Shown: positions 44,605 through 53,933 of the stretch, in pieces
Layout: each line of letters opens with the position of its first letter
Numbering within the stretch: the stretch's first letter is position 1
Assembly: GCA_964481775.1 (NCBI GenBank)
Contig: CAYZUX010000004.1
Location: 1 to 64,000, forward strand
DNA length: 64,000 nucleotides
DNA from: OLB16 sp964481775
GTDB lineage: Bacteria > Hinthialibacterota > Hinthialibacteria > OLB16
Direction: 5' to 3'
The notes under the pieces: generated by a model
What the model was told of the DNA's origin: nothing
The model's database searches: none
Seen by the model: only the letters and a program-made list of their open reading frames with translations
Made by a program: the position numbers and the translations under genes

Positions 44605-44823
44605 ATGAATGCAATGGAAACAATGACTTTGACAGTCAATGGGAAATCCCGTGAAGTCCCTCAAATAAGTACAGTCGGGGAGCTCCTCCGTGTTCTGGAT
44701 CTCGACCCTCGTCAAGTGGTTGTGGAATTGAACGAGACGATCATACGAAGAAAACAAGTGGATGAGGTAGTTGTGCGAGAAGGTGACCAGGTCGAGATTC
44801 TTCGTTTTGTGGGGGGAGGTTGA
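44605..44823 (+). CDS. thiS: ThiS-like sulfur carrier
   Basis: The 72-residue product has the ubiquitin-like fold pattern and the C-terminal Gly-Gly-Gly of ThiS: LTVNGKSREV, LDPRQVVVELNET and EILRFVGGG. The terminal Gly is activated and carries sulfur as thiocarboxylate for thiamin thiazole. ThiF, ThiG and ThiH are not near. Several ATG codons (44605, 44614, 44623) are possible. It lies upstream of the receiver-HATPase gene, 9 bases away, which is unusual. Confidence 0.75.
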   Translation: MNAMETMTLTVNGKSREVPQISTVGELLRVLDLDPRQVVVELNETIIRRKQVDEVVVREGDQVEILRFVGGG

Positions 44824-44832
44824 GAAACTGCT

Positions 44833-45747
44833 TTGGAATTTCCTGCCTCGGCCAAACCGGCCATTCTGATTGTCGATGATGAAGAGATTATCCGGTCATT
44901 GCTTCTGACGCTCTTCCAGAGGGACGGCCGGTATGATGCCGACACAGCGGTGGATGGAATGGATGCACTCGCTGCGTTGGAACGGCGTTCATATTCTCTC
45001 ATCATCACCGACCTGCAGATGCCCAATCTGGGTGGACTGGGCCTCCTGAGAAAACTGCGGGAATCTTACCCCAATGTCCCGGTCATTGTGTTCACCGGCT
45101 ATGGCGACATGCAGGATGCCATCGAAGCCTTGCGCCTGGGTGCGGTCAATTTCCTGCGTAAACCGTTTGAGCTGCGTGAGATCCTTCCCTCGGTTGTGCG
45201 TGCCATCGAAGTGGTTGCACGCTCTGAACGGCGGCGGCTGGTATATGACTACATTGATTCGATTGGCCTGAGCCTGACCATCCCTCCGCGTCTGGATGAA
45301 ACCGACCCGGTCATCCAGCATCTAATCGATCCCCTGGTACCGCTTCACATCATCCCCGAGGCGGAGATCAAGAATGTCTTTCTGGCGCTCGATGAAGTTC
45401 TCAGTAACGCCATCTTCTATGGTGCTCTTCAGATCGATCCAACCCTCCGGGACAAGCCGGAGGGACATGCGCTCTTCGAGCAGATCATGCTTGAAAGGGA
45501 GACACACCCGGACTACTCATCCCGGCGGATTCAACTCCGCGCCGAGTATACACCCGACAGGGCCGTATTCACTGTCAAAGATCCCGGAGAAGGATTCGAT
45601 TACAGGAATCTCCCGGATCCCACGGATCCGGAGAACCTGCTCCGTGAGCATGGACGAGGACTTCTTCTGGTCCGGTGTTTCATGGATGACCTCCAGTTCA
45701 ATGAACAGGGCAACGAGGTGACCCTGGTCAAGAACCGGCAGGTTTAA
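44833..45747 (+). CDS. Receiver domain fused to RsbW-like HATPase
   Basis: The 304-residue product has a response-regulator receiver domain with Asp15-Asp16, phosphorylation site Asp60 (IITDLQMPN) and Lys (LRKPFEL), then a HATPase_c_2 domain with the N-box ALDEVLSNAIFYGA and G1 box DPGEGFDY, as in RsbW/SpoIIAB anti-sigma kinases. The two may be joined so that phosphorylation controls a partner-switch. The start is TTG at 44833 (no ATG is close); GGAGG lies 12 bases upstream. It is convergent with the TPR lipoprotein. Confidence 0.75.
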   Translation: MEFPASAKPAILIVDDEEIIRSLLLTLFQRDGRYDADTAVDGMDALAALERRSYSLIITDLQMPNLGGLGLLRKLRESYPNVPVIVFTGYGDMQDAIEALRLGAVNFLRKPFELREILPSVVRAIEVVARSERRRLVYDYIDSIGLSLTIPPRLDETDPVIQHLIDPLVPLHIIPEAEIKNVFLALDEVLSNAIFYGALQIDPTLRDKPEGHALFEQIMLERETHPDYSSRRIQLRAEYTPDRAVFTVKDPGEGFDYRNLPDPTDPENLLREHGRGLLLVRCFMDDLQFNEQGNEVTLVKNRQV

Positions 45748-48005
45748 CCTTCATTGGTGGGTTCGGTGGTGATCTGGTTGAGCATTTCCTCGATGTAGGC
45801 ATCCCCCGGTGCGAACTGGATGTATTCGGTCAGGTACTCAGCCGCTTTGTCCTTGTTGCCGATCCGCCAGTTGAGCTCTCCAAGCGATCCCAAACACTTG
45901 ATCACCAGATCCTGTCCCTCGTTCCTGGGCATGCGCCGTGCCTGGGACAGGGCGATTTCATAGTGGCGGATGGCCGCTGCCACATTCGAGGATTCATACA
46001 GGATGCCCAGGTGGTAGTGGGCATTGGGATACTCAGGATTGAGGGAAATGCTTTTTTCGTAGGCTTTCACCGCGGCGGAACGTTTGTCATCACGATTCTG
46101 CTTTTGAATCGCCACTCCAAGGTTGTACCAGTCCTTGTAGTCGCCCTCGGTCAGGTTCACCACCTCCTGGTAAGCTTGCTCGGCATACAGCCAGGTCTGG
46201 TTGATAATCTCCCCGAGATTGGGCGAGGCGGGAGTTCCCACCTCGGCACCCCGCTCCTTGGCCAGGGCATCCGCACTGTAGACAAGACCCAGTTCACGGT
46301 GGGCCTCGACCATGTCGGGATACTTCTCGACAGTCTTCTTGAGGATCGCCTGGGCTCCCGCATAGTTCCCATTCACCCGGAGTTCCTTGGCACGGCCCAC
46401 ATCCAGCCGGGCGACTGCTTTTTTGTATTCCTCATTGTTGGGATCATAACGAATGGCCAGTTCCAGATTCTTGCGAGCGAGTGAATAATCCCCGCAATCC
46501 TCCAGGATCAGTCCCAACTCATAATAAATCTGTGGATTTTCCGGGAAATCGATCTTCTTGTCATTGAAACAGCGGATGGCACCTTCCAGGTCTTTTTCCT
46601 TGTAGTAGCGGTCCTTGCAGGTTTGGATCTCATATTCAATTTTCCGTTTGCCTTTCAATCGTTCGGCGTGGAAGGGACGCAGGTCGAGCTCTTCGCGCTC
46701 ACGTCCATAGGGGGATGGCAGAGCCTTTTCAACCTCCGGCGTGGGTGGTTCGGGATAAGTGATTTCATCGGGGCTGAAAATCCGGCTGAGAAATCCTTTC
46801 TTTTCCCTGGTGTCCTCAACAGGTTCGGAGACAGTGGTCTCTTTTTTTACAGGAGGGGAGGAGGGGGGAGGTGCTGCTCCCTCGCTTGTGAAGGAAGGTT
46901 TTCTGGTCTCTGTGGTCTTTGCCTTCCGTTCATAATCGAGTGGTACGGGAGCCTCGGAAGGAAGCCGTTTGCGTGAAGACAACCCCCTTTCCCCCGGTTT
47001 CCCGGAAACCTTTGTGATCAGGTCATCCCCATCCCGGGCATCTGATCCAGCCGGTTCTGTAGCCAATGCATGAATGAATACAGGCTCATTTTCTCCATGC
47101 CTTTCCCCGGAGGAGGGCAGCTGTGCCGCCACGGAAATATCCGGTGGGGTGTCCAGGCTGTTGAGCAAACCACGTCCCCCCCGGAGAGGCTTGTTTCTGG
47201 CTGGATTGACTTCCGCTGTACGTTTGGAGCCTGCCCTTTTTGAGGTTGGAACCGGCTCATCCTCCGTGGGCTCCCATTGATCTTTTTCCGTGTAGACCTC
47301 GCTGGTTCCTCTTTCGGAGGCATAGAGTTCTTCTGTGGTAGCCAGGAGTGAGTCGACATCCTCACCCGATTTGGGACGTGACGCCGGAGACTCGGCTGCC
47401 GTCAAATCTTCCTCGGAGGGGGGTGGAGGTTTGAGCTCACTCATCTCCCGGAATTTACGATCCTCGTCAAACACATCCAACTGATCTTCTGGAGGTGGGG
47501 GATTCCCGCTTGCCGGAGTGGTATCAGCAGTCTGTGTTGATTTGGAAGGGGGGGGTTGCTCCGTGGAAGAAGACCTGGAAAGAGGAGCGGCAGGTCCACC
47601 TTGCATCGACCTGTCCGCCAGCTCCATCTTGGCATCCAGTCGTTCGAGAGCCTGGGTGGCCTCAGGCATGTTTGGATTGCGTGCCAGGGCCAGATCATAT
47701 TGGGCCTTGGCCTCATTGTTTTTACCGAGTCTTTCGAGGACATCCCCAAGTTCGTAATGCACCGATGGACTGGGGTGGTATCTCAAAGCCTCCTGGTATT
47801 TGGCGGCGGAAGCCTGCAGGTTTCCTTCATCCCTGAGTTTTTGCGCCTCTTCCTGGCAATCGAGTGAAAGCTTGGCGAGTTCCTTGGGTTCGTTTTTCTT
47901 GGGAGCGGTGGAACAACCCGAAAGGATGACCACGAAGCAGGCGAGTAGCACAGCTCGTGGAACCGTCATGCGAGGAATGGTGAGTGCCAACAGCTTGATT
48001 GTCAT
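45744..48005 (-). CDS. TPR lipoprotein with long disordered linker
   Basis: The 753-residue product has a lipobox LSGCSTAPKK and TPR helices at both ends: SVHYELGDVLERLGKNNEAKAQ (about residues 60-90) and the C-terminal half with IYYELGLILEDCGDYSLARK, DWYNLGVAIQ, AHYHLGILYESS. The middle (about 120-430) is Pro/Ser/Glu-rich and looks disordered. It is probably an outer-membrane protein assembly or scaffold. Starts at 48041, 48005 and 47969 are all in frame. No ribosome site is strong. Confidence 0.7.
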   Translation of the reverse strand: MTIKLLALTIPRMTVPRAVLLACFVVILSGCSTAPKKNEPKELAKLSLDCQEEAQKLRDEGNLQASAAKYQEALRYHPSPSVHYELGDVLERLGKNNEAKAQYDLALARNPNMPEATQALERLDAKMELADRSMQGGPAAPLSRSSSTEQPPPSKSTQTADTTPASGNPPPPEDQLDVFDEDRKFREMSELKPPPPSEEDLTAAESPASRPKSGEDVDSLLATTEELYASERGTSEVYTEKDQWEPTEDEPVPTSKRAGSKRTAEVNPARNKPLRGGRGLLNSLDTPPDISVAAQLPSSGERHGENEPVFIHALATEPAGSDARDGDDLITKVSGKPGERGLSSRKRLPSEAPVPLDYERKAKTTETRKPSFTSEGAAPPPSSPPVKKETTVSEPVEDTREKKGFLSRIFSPDEITYPEPPTPEVEKALPSPYGREREELDLRPFHAERLKGKRKIEYEIQTCKDRYYKEKDLEGAIRCFNDKKIDFPENPQIYYELGLILEDCGDYSLARKNLELAIRYDPNNEEYKKAVARLDVGRAKELRVNGNYAGAQAILKKTVEKYPDMVEAHRELGLVYSADALAKERGAEVGTPASPNLGEIINQTWLYAEQAYQEVVNLTEGDYKDWYNLGVAIQKQNRDDKRSAAVKAYEKSISLNPEYPNAHYHLGILYESSNVAAAIRHYEIALSQARRMPRNEGQDLVIKCLGSLGELNWRIGNKDKAAEYLTEYIQFAPGDAYIEEMLNQITTEPTNEG

Positions 48006-48158
48006 AGGGTTAAGAACGTTCCCCCCTCTTCCCATCCCCAATCATGAGTCTAGTTCCAGTACCGGGGGGCGTCAATCAGACTATCATTATCGGGCCAGAG
48101 CCGGGATGGCTTTACCTGAACGGTGAGATAGCCGGAGGAGGGATGTGGCCCCAAAAAC

Positions 48159-50312
48159 CTATTTCCTGAGCATTTCCATCATCCGGAATGTCATTCTGGT
48201 AGTGGCCAGACAGCTTTCGAAATCCAGGTTGGGACGTTTTCCTTCCCGGATACAAGTAAAGAAATGTTCCAATTCCGCAGTGTGTCCTTTATCCTGGGAA
48301 CGTGAGCGGACCGTGGAATGACGGCTCCCCTGGTAGAGATCGAGCCTTCGGAAATCATCCAGCACCGCGCTTTTCCCGCCACCATGCACTTCATATCGCT
48401 CCTTGGGAACCGACTCGGCCCCCTCGGCAAGGTAGGAGAGGGTGGCCAGGGAACCATCTTCAAAAGTGAAAGAGGCGCTGATGTTCTCCTGCGAGGGAGG
48501 AAACAAGCCATCTGGTTGGATCGATTCCACCTGGATTCGAGTGATCTCTGAACCAGTCCAGTAGCGGAACAAATCAATGAAGTGACAGACTTCACCAATG
48601 ATCCTGCCCCCACCTTCCCTGGGGTCGGTCACCCAGGACCCCTGGGGCAACCTGCCAGCATTGATACGGGCGATCAGGTGAAGGGGCCACTGCCTCGGCT
48701 GAAACCACTGGTATAGCTGGGTTGAAAGAGGTGCAAAACGACGGTTAAAGCCCACCATCAGGGTCTTCCCGGTATCCTCCACTGCCTCACACAGTTGCCG
48801 GAGTTCCTCCTCTGTCAACGCCAGAGGCTTCTCAACAAAGACATGCTTTCCTGCACGCAGCGCGGCAATCGCCTGAGATGCATGGAGATGGTGCCTGGTG
48901 GCGATGAGAACCACATTGACCTCCGGGTCCTCGAGGACATCTTCCATCCGGCAGGAAAACTGGGGAATGCCATATCGCCGTGCAGTCACCTCGGCACTCG
49001 ATCCACGCGCGGTAGCCAGACGGACCATCCGGACATCCGCAATCCGGGCGATCCTGGGTAATAAGACTCCAGAGGCGAACTGACCCGCACCAATGATTCC
49101 AAGGCGGATGGCACCTTGAACCGATTCAACGGTGGTGGATTTAACTTGCGGGGAAACAAACTCCGGAGCAGTCTGTCTCAAGGTTTCATCGATGCCGTAG
49201 TCCAGCAGAATTCCCAACGGACGTTCCGGTCCTTTTCCTTCCAACAGGGCGTAGGCATCCAGTGCGTTGGAGGCCTGGATGCGGTGAGAGATCAGGGGAG
49301 CGATCCGCAGCCGTTTCTGGGCCATCAGTTCCAGCGAGGTGACCAGATTGCGCTGTTCGGTGAACCGCACATACGCATAAGGGTAATCATGCCCCCGTTC
49401 TTCATATTCAGGATCATAACGTCCCGGTCCATACGAAGTTGACAGACGTAACTGCAACTCTTTGGGATAATAGATCCGGCGCGGGATCTCGATGGGGAAC
49501 AATCCCACCGCCACGACTCTCCCGCGTTTGCGGGCAATTTTTCCCGCCAATTCAACCGGGTCGTTGCTGGAAGTGGCGGCTGTCAGGATGACCGCATCCA
49601 AACCCTGCCCGCCGGTCGTTGCCAGAGCCATTTCCTCGACAGGACCGGAGCGTAGAGAGGCCTGATCGGCGCCCATCTCAAGGGCCTTGGCAACCATGGC
49701 TGGATCCAGATCGATCCCCAGAACGTTACAACCTGAGGCCTTCAGCAGCTGGACTGTAATTTGACCAAGCAGCCCCAGGCCAATCACCGCCACATTCTCC
49801 CCCAGCACCACCTCGCCCACACGCAACCCCTGCAAGGCAATCGCACAGAGTGTTGCACAACAGGCTTCTTCCAGGTTTACTCCCTCAGGAACAGCAGCTA
49901 CCAGGTTTTTGGGAACACACACCACCTCGGCGTGATTCGCATACCCCGCGCCGGCACAGGCCACTCGCGAGCCGGGATAGATTCCCTCCACACCCTCTCC
50001 AACCTCGATCACCACCCCCGCCGAGCTGTATCCCAGGGGTACAGGTTCTTCGAGACGTGCCCGGACCTTCTGGATGGTGGGGATCAATCCCTCAGAACGG
50101 ACCTTATCCAGAACTTTGCGTACCTGGTCGGGACGTTGCCTGGCCTTGGCCAGGAGACTCCCCTTGGCGGTCTCACGCGCGGAACGTTCGGTTCCTGGCG
50201 AGACAAAGGAATAGGCATTGCGTACCAGAACATGCCCCGGAAGACAGGCTGGTGCAGGCACTTCAGCCAGTGACAATTCACCTGTTCGCAGACTCTGCAG
50301 GACCTGCTTCAT
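48159..50312 (-). CDS. Bi-domain oxidoreductase (zinc-type dehydrogenase + MocA)
   Basis: The 717-residue product starts MKQVLQSLRTGELSLAEV and is a fusion of a medium-chain dehydrogenase (VPLGYSSAGVVIEVGEGVEGI, then NVAVIGLGLLGQITVQLL) and a Gfo/Idh/MocA oxidoreductase (IRLGIIGAGQFASGVLLPRI about residue 402, EKPLAL). NCBI calls such proteins bi-domain-containing oxidoreductases; they are often linked with surface glycan or LPS gene clusters. Start 50312 overlaps the glycosyltransferase stop. Substrate is unknown. Confidence 0.78.
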   Translation of the reverse strand: MKQVLQSLRTGELSLAEVPAPACLPGHVLVRNAYSFVSPGTERSARETAKGSLLAKARQRPDQVRKVLDKVRSEGLIPTIQKVRARLEEPVPLGYSSAGVVIEVGEGVEGIYPGSRVACAGAGYANHAEVVCVPKNLVAAVPEGVNLEEACCATLCAIALQGLRVGEVVLGENVAVIGLGLLGQITVQLLKASGCNVLGIDLDPAMVAKALEMGADQASLRSGPVEEMALATTGGQGLDAVILTAATSSNDPVELAGKIARKRGRVVAVGLFPIEIPRRIYYPKELQLRLSTSYGPGRYDPEYEERGHDYPYAYVRFTEQRNLVTSLELMAQKRLRIAPLISHRIQASNALDAYALLEGKGPERPLGILLDYGIDETLRQTAPEFVSPQVKSTTVESVQGAIRLGIIGAGQFASGVLLPRIARIADVRMVRLATARGSSAEVTARRYGIPQFSCRMEDVLEDPEVNVVLIATRHHLHASQAIAALRAGKHVFVEKPLALTEEELRQLCEAVEDTGKTLMVGFNRRFAPLSTQLYQWFQPRQWPLHLIARINAGRLPQGSWVTDPREGGGRIIGEVCHFIDLFRYWTGSEITRIQVESIQPDGLFPPSQENISASFTFEDGSLATLSYLAEGAESVPKERYEVHGGGKSAVLDDFRRLDLYQGSRHSTVRSRSQDKGHTAELEHFFTCIREGKRPNLDFESCLATTRMTFRMMEMLRK

Positions 50313-51255
50313 CAGTCCCTTCCACCTTCCTCCCCAAAGACTCCGCAACAATGTAAAGAGGCCGTCCCTTGACTTCATCAAAGACACGGGCCAGATACTC
50401 ACCGATGATCCCCATACAGAAAATCTGCATGCCTCCCAGCAAGAGGACCACCAGGATGATTGAAGCCCAGCCGGGTTGACTGCGAGGATTGAAAATGGCA
50501 GTCCAGACCACCAGCAGTCCGTAAAGAAATCCCAACGCCATCACTATCAGGCCCATCACTGTCGCGATCCGTAGCGGTGTGGCGGAGAGGGAGAGGATCC
50601 CATCCAGCGCGAAATGGCTCATCTTGCGGAGATTGTAACGTGCCTCTCCCGCGTAGCGTTTGGGGGCATCGAAGGAGACCTCTGCCTGACGAAATCCGAT
50701 CCAGGGAACCAACCCGCGGAGAAACCGGGTCCGTTCAGGCATCGAGTTCAGGGCATCCACCGCGCGCCGGTCAAGAAGACGGAAGTCAGCGGCCCCATGA
50801 GAGATGGGAAGATGGGATATCCGGTTGATCAACCAGTAGAAGAGCGATGACGTACAACGTTTCAAAGGACCCACCGAGTGGGTTTGACAGCGGACAGCTG
50901 AGACCACCTCGTATCCCTCGCGCCATTTTCCATAAAGGATGGGAATGAGTTCTGGGGGGTGCTGCAGGTCCGCATCCATCGAAATGACCACTTGACCGAT
51001 GGATTCCACCAGGCCAGCGGTCAACGCCGCCTGGTGACCGAAGTTGCGGGAAAGGCGTAAAACCCGCACATGGGGATCCTGCTGGACCAACTGTCTCAGC
51101 CGTCCAAAGGTTTCATCCGTGCTTCCATCATCAATAAAGAGGATTTCATAGGAAACACCCAGATCTCCAGCAATCCGTGTGAGCTGTGCATGGAGTTCAC
51201 CGACACATTCCGCCTCATTGTAGGCGGGGATCACAATGGATAGCTCGGGTTTCAT
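50278..51255 (-). CDS. Family 2 glycosyltransferase (polyprenyl-phosphate type)
   Basis: The 325-residue product has MKPELSIVIPAYNEAECVG, DDGSTDETF, SMDADLQHPPEL and two C-terminal membrane helices (LRIATVMGLIVMALGFLYGLL and IILVVLLLGGMQIFCMGIIG). This matches GtrB/ArnC-like transferases that add a sugar to undecaprenyl or dolichol phosphate. Start 51255 is preferred because the DXD motif position then fits. It is co-transcribed with the bi-domain oxidoreductase. Confidence 0.85.
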   Translation of the reverse strand: MKPELSIVIPAYNEAECVGELHAQLTRIAGDLGVSYEILFIDDGSTDETFGRLRQLVQQDPHVRVLRLSRNFGHQAALTAGLVESIGQVVISMDADLQHPPELIPILYGKWREGYEVVSAVRCQTHSVGPLKRCTSSLFYWLINRISHLPISHGAADFRLLDRRAVDALNSMPERTRFLRGLVPWIGFRQAEVSFDAPKRYAGEARYNLRKMSHFALDGILSLSATPLRIATVMGLIVMALGFLYGLLVVWTAIFNPRSQPGWASIILVVLLLGGMQIFCMGIIGEYLARVFDEVKGRPLYIVAESLGRKVEGTDEAGPAESANR

Positions 51256-51413
51256 GAAGGTGAGTCTATTCAATGAGGCCCATAGTTCAACCGCCAAGGC
51301 CTTTATCTTTCCGGGAGAAACTTTTATTCATGCATTGGCCTCCCTTCCCGGCACTGTTTTCCCCGGGCTGTGCAGAGTGGGGGGTGAACTGGAGAAGGGG
51401 CAGGAAATGCGGG

Positions 51414-52907
51414 TCACCTGAAGCTCCTCCTGCGAACCGCTTCCTGGTAGACCTTCACATATTCTCTGGCTGGAGCATCCCAGGTGAAGTGACGTTTCAT
51501 CGCACGTTTCCGCATTGCCAGAATGTGCTCCGGACGGTGGTGGAAAGCCCAACAGGACCAGCCAATGGTGTCAAAGAGAGAGCTGGGATTGAGAGTGTAG
51601 ACCTTGAAGCCAGTGCCCTCACCGGTTTCCTGGTTGTAATTATCGACCGTGTCATCGAGCCCCCCTGTGGCATGGACCACCGGCAGAGTGCCATACCGTT
51701 GGCTGTACATCTGGTTCAAGCCACAGGGTTCGAAGTGGCTGGGCATGATGAAAAAATCACAGCCGGCCTCGATCCGGTGCGCCAGGGCCGGATCAAAGCC
51801 AATCCAGGCCTGCACCCGGTCGGGACGTTCATGGGAGAGGTTTCCGAAATAGGTCTCGGCCCAGTACTCGCCGGTTCCAAGCATGACCAGCTGGATGTCG
51901 AGGTCATTAAGGAGGCGTGGGATAGCCGCGGCGAGGACATCATACCCCTTCTGTTTGTCGAACCTTGAGACCATCCCATACAAGGGAACATCCGCACGAA
52001 CCGGTAAACCCGCTTCGCGTTGTAGCTCCGCCTTGCAGACTGCCTTGCCCTCCAGGTGATCGGCATCATAGTTGGCGGGGATGCGTGGATCGGTGGCGGG
52101 ATTCCAGATCGTTTCGTCGATGCCATTGAGAATCCCAAACAGAGAGTCACCACGTGCACGGATCACCCCATCAAGGGCATATCCATGTTGAGGAGTCTGG
52201 ATCTCGAGGGCATAGGTCGGGCTGACAGTGGTGAGCAGGGTGCTGTGGTAGATTCCCCCTTTGAGGACATTGATCTTGTCGTAAGCCTCGAGTTCGAGAT
52301 AGGTGAAATGGCTCCAATCCAGCTGCAGGGTGGGGAGTTCCTCTTTGGGAAACCATCCCTGGTGGGCGAGGTTGTGGATGGTCAGGACCGAAGCGGCATT
52401 ACCCAATGGCAAGTCTTTCTCCCAGGTGTTCAGATACATGGGCACGATGGCGGTCATCCAGTCATGGACATGGAAAACATCCGGGTAAAAGCCAAGAAAT
52501 TTACAGAGCTGGAGGGTGCCCCTTGAGAGGAATGTAAAACGAGCCAGGTTGTCCGGGTAACTCTCGCTCTTGGAGCCATAAATGCCCGGACGGTTGAAGA
52601 GGGCTTCATTTTCGAGGAAGTAGATGGGGATCTCGCTTCCGGGCAGGGTGCCTTCCCACACCGCCCCCCAGATCTCACCCCAGCCGACAGGGACACCAAG
52701 GGGTGCTGTGTGGCGTGTGAGTCCCTCGCGGGAGATGGAGCCATACAGCGGCATGACCACGCGGACATCATGCCCCAGCCTGGCCAGGTATTTGGGCAGT
52801 GCTCCCACCACATCGGCGAGTCCGCCGGTTTTGGCGAAAGGGGTGACCTCCGAAGCGGACATCATCACCTTGAGCGGGGCTTGGGTTGGGGCATAATCAG
52901 TTGACAT
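51414..52907 (-). CDS. glgA: Glycogen synthase
   Basis: The 497-residue product has the GlgA ADP-glucose motif KTGGLADVVGALP (Lys26 near residue 30), a GT5 N-terminal domain with HVHDWMTAIVPMYL and a C-terminal GPGxGEx-like segment (FIMPSHFEPCGLNQMYSQRYG). It elongates alpha-1,4-glucan from ADP-glucose. GlgB, GlgC and GlgP are not in the window. It may share a promoter with the glycosyltransferase pair. Confidence 0.93.
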   Translation of the reverse strand: MSTDYAPTQAPLKVMMSASEVTPFAKTGGLADVVGALPKYLARLGHDVRVVMPLYGSISREGLTRHTAPLGVPVGWGEIWGAVWEGTLPGSEIPIYFLENEALFNRPGIYGSKSESYPDNLARFTFLSRGTLQLCKFLGFYPDVFHVHDWMTAIVPMYLNTWEKDLPLGNAASVLTIHNLAHQGWFPKEELPTLQLDWSHFTYLELEAYDKINVLKGGIYHSTLLTTVSPTYALEIQTPQHGYALDGVIRARGDSLFGILNGIDETIWNPATDPRIPANYDADHLEGKAVCKAELQREAGLPVRADVPLYGMVSRFDKQKGYDVLAAAIPRLLNDLDIQLVMLGTGEYWAETYFGNLSHERPDRVQAWIGFDPALAHRIEAGCDFFIMPSHFEPCGLNQMYSQRYGTLPVVHATGGLDDTVDNYNQETGEGTGFKVYTLNPSSLFDTIGWSCWAFHHRPEHILAMRKRAMKRHFTWDAPAREYVKVYQEAVRRRSFR

Positions 52908-52958
52908 GATCGGGAATCTTGCAGGAGGCGGGGATGATTGGGGAGGGGGACAGGATTG

Positions 52959-53321
52959 ATGTCAAAATACGATAAACCCCTCCTGGATCCCTCCCTTCCC
53001 AAAAAAGAGAAGGAACTCCTCGCCATCCGCATCTATTTCGACCTCTTCAGACAGGGACGGTACTACGAGTGCCATGATGTGATGGAGGAGATCTGGATGG
53101 AAACGCCCGATCCTGAACGAAAGTTTTTCCAGGGTTTGCTTCAGTGCGCGGTGGCCCTGCATCACTGGGGCAATGGAAACACTCATGGTGCGCGGATCCT
53201 CTATCGCGAGGGAACCAAGAAACTGCGACCCTTTCATCCTCACCACCTGGGGGTGGATTTGGAGGGATATTTGGTGGAACTTGACACGAAGTTGCCGGTG
53301 AGGATTCGGAGGGGCTGTTAG
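52959..53321 (+). CDS. DUF309-family protein
   Basis: The 120-residue product has the DUF309 signature YYECHDVMEEIWM and FFQGLLQCAVALHHWGNGN. The DUF309 group holds helical proteins with conserved E, C/H and W; function is not known. AGGAttg precedes ATG 52959. It is divergent from glgA by 51 bases. Confidence 0.8.
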   Translation: MSKYDKPLLDPSLPKKEKELLAIRIYFDLFRQGRYYECHDVMEEIWMETPDPERKFFQGLLQCAVALHHWGNGNTHGARILYREGTKKLRPFHPHHLGVDLEGYLVELDTKLPVRIRRGC

Positions 53322-53381
53322 GTTCACCCACTTACCGTAACTAGGCTTGATTAGAAAATCTGCGATCAGTAAAGTCTTTTC

Positions 53382-53495
53382 ATGGAGGTCAGATTCCGGC
53401 CGGATCATGAACCTTTACCCTTAAAAGAGGATGGGGGTATTGACCTGCAACGAGTAACCGCAATCATTATCCTGGAAGTCGAGGATTATCACTGA
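53382..53495 (+). pseudogene. Possible HigB toxin 3' remnant
   Basis: An ATG at 53382 opens a 37-codon frame ending EVEDYH followed by TGA, which overlaps the antitoxin ATG (TGATG). HigB/RelE toxins end in VEIVDYH and precede higA in the same way, but HigB is about 90 residues and upstream of 53373 the frame is stopped. The QWRI-FRW catalytic segment is missing. It is therefore a degenerate toxin gene, not a functional one. Confidence 0.35.
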
Positions 53496-53818
53496 TGTCC
53501 AGACCCGCTCTCGAACCTTTCAACCCTGATTATGCCATCTCTCCTGGAGAGATCCTGGCGGAGACACTCGAAGCACGCGGAATCGGGAAAGCTGACTTTG
53601 CCCGGAAATGCAATCTTTCTCTGAAAACCATCGGCCTGATCCTATCAGGGAAGGTTCCTGTTCAACCCGAGGTTGCTGCCCAGTTCGAGCGAGTTCTAGG
53701 TGTGTCAGAATCTGTTTGGATGAACCTGGAGTCTGCCTATCGGAATGCTGAAAACAAACCCAAACCTCCGACCCACTCCCGTAAACCTCTCAGCCGAGGA
53801 GCCATCTTGGATGGATGA
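53495..53818 (+). CDS. higA: HigA-family antitoxin (orphan)
   Basis: The 107-residue product has the HigA pattern ISPGEILAETLEARGIGKADFARKC, then SLKTIGLILSGKVPVQPEVAAQFE and SVWMNLESAYR, an XRE helix-turn-helix with the C-terminal LN(L/F)xxAY tail. HigA binds its own promoter and neutralises the HigB RNase. No intact toxin is next to it; see the remnant. The C-terminal tail is rich in Lys and Pro. Confidence 0.82.
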   Translation: MSRPALEPFNPDYAISPGEILAETLEARGIGKADFARKCNLSLKTIGLILSGKVPVQPEVAAQFERVLGVSESVWMNLESAYRNAENKPKPPTHSRKPLSRGAILDG

Positions 53819-53933
53819 TCTCAGTGAGATGTCCCAATGAGGATTCCGATTTCGCTGAACTTGTCTATCCGTCTGATGGTGGCTACAACCGTTACGGTGC
53901 GGGGAATTGCATGAGACGAATTAACGATTGGGC

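Noticed and set aside
43066..44757. Longer 563-codon reading of the TPR gene
   Set aside because: The extra N-terminus runs across the thiS gene on the other strand and looks like random sequence.
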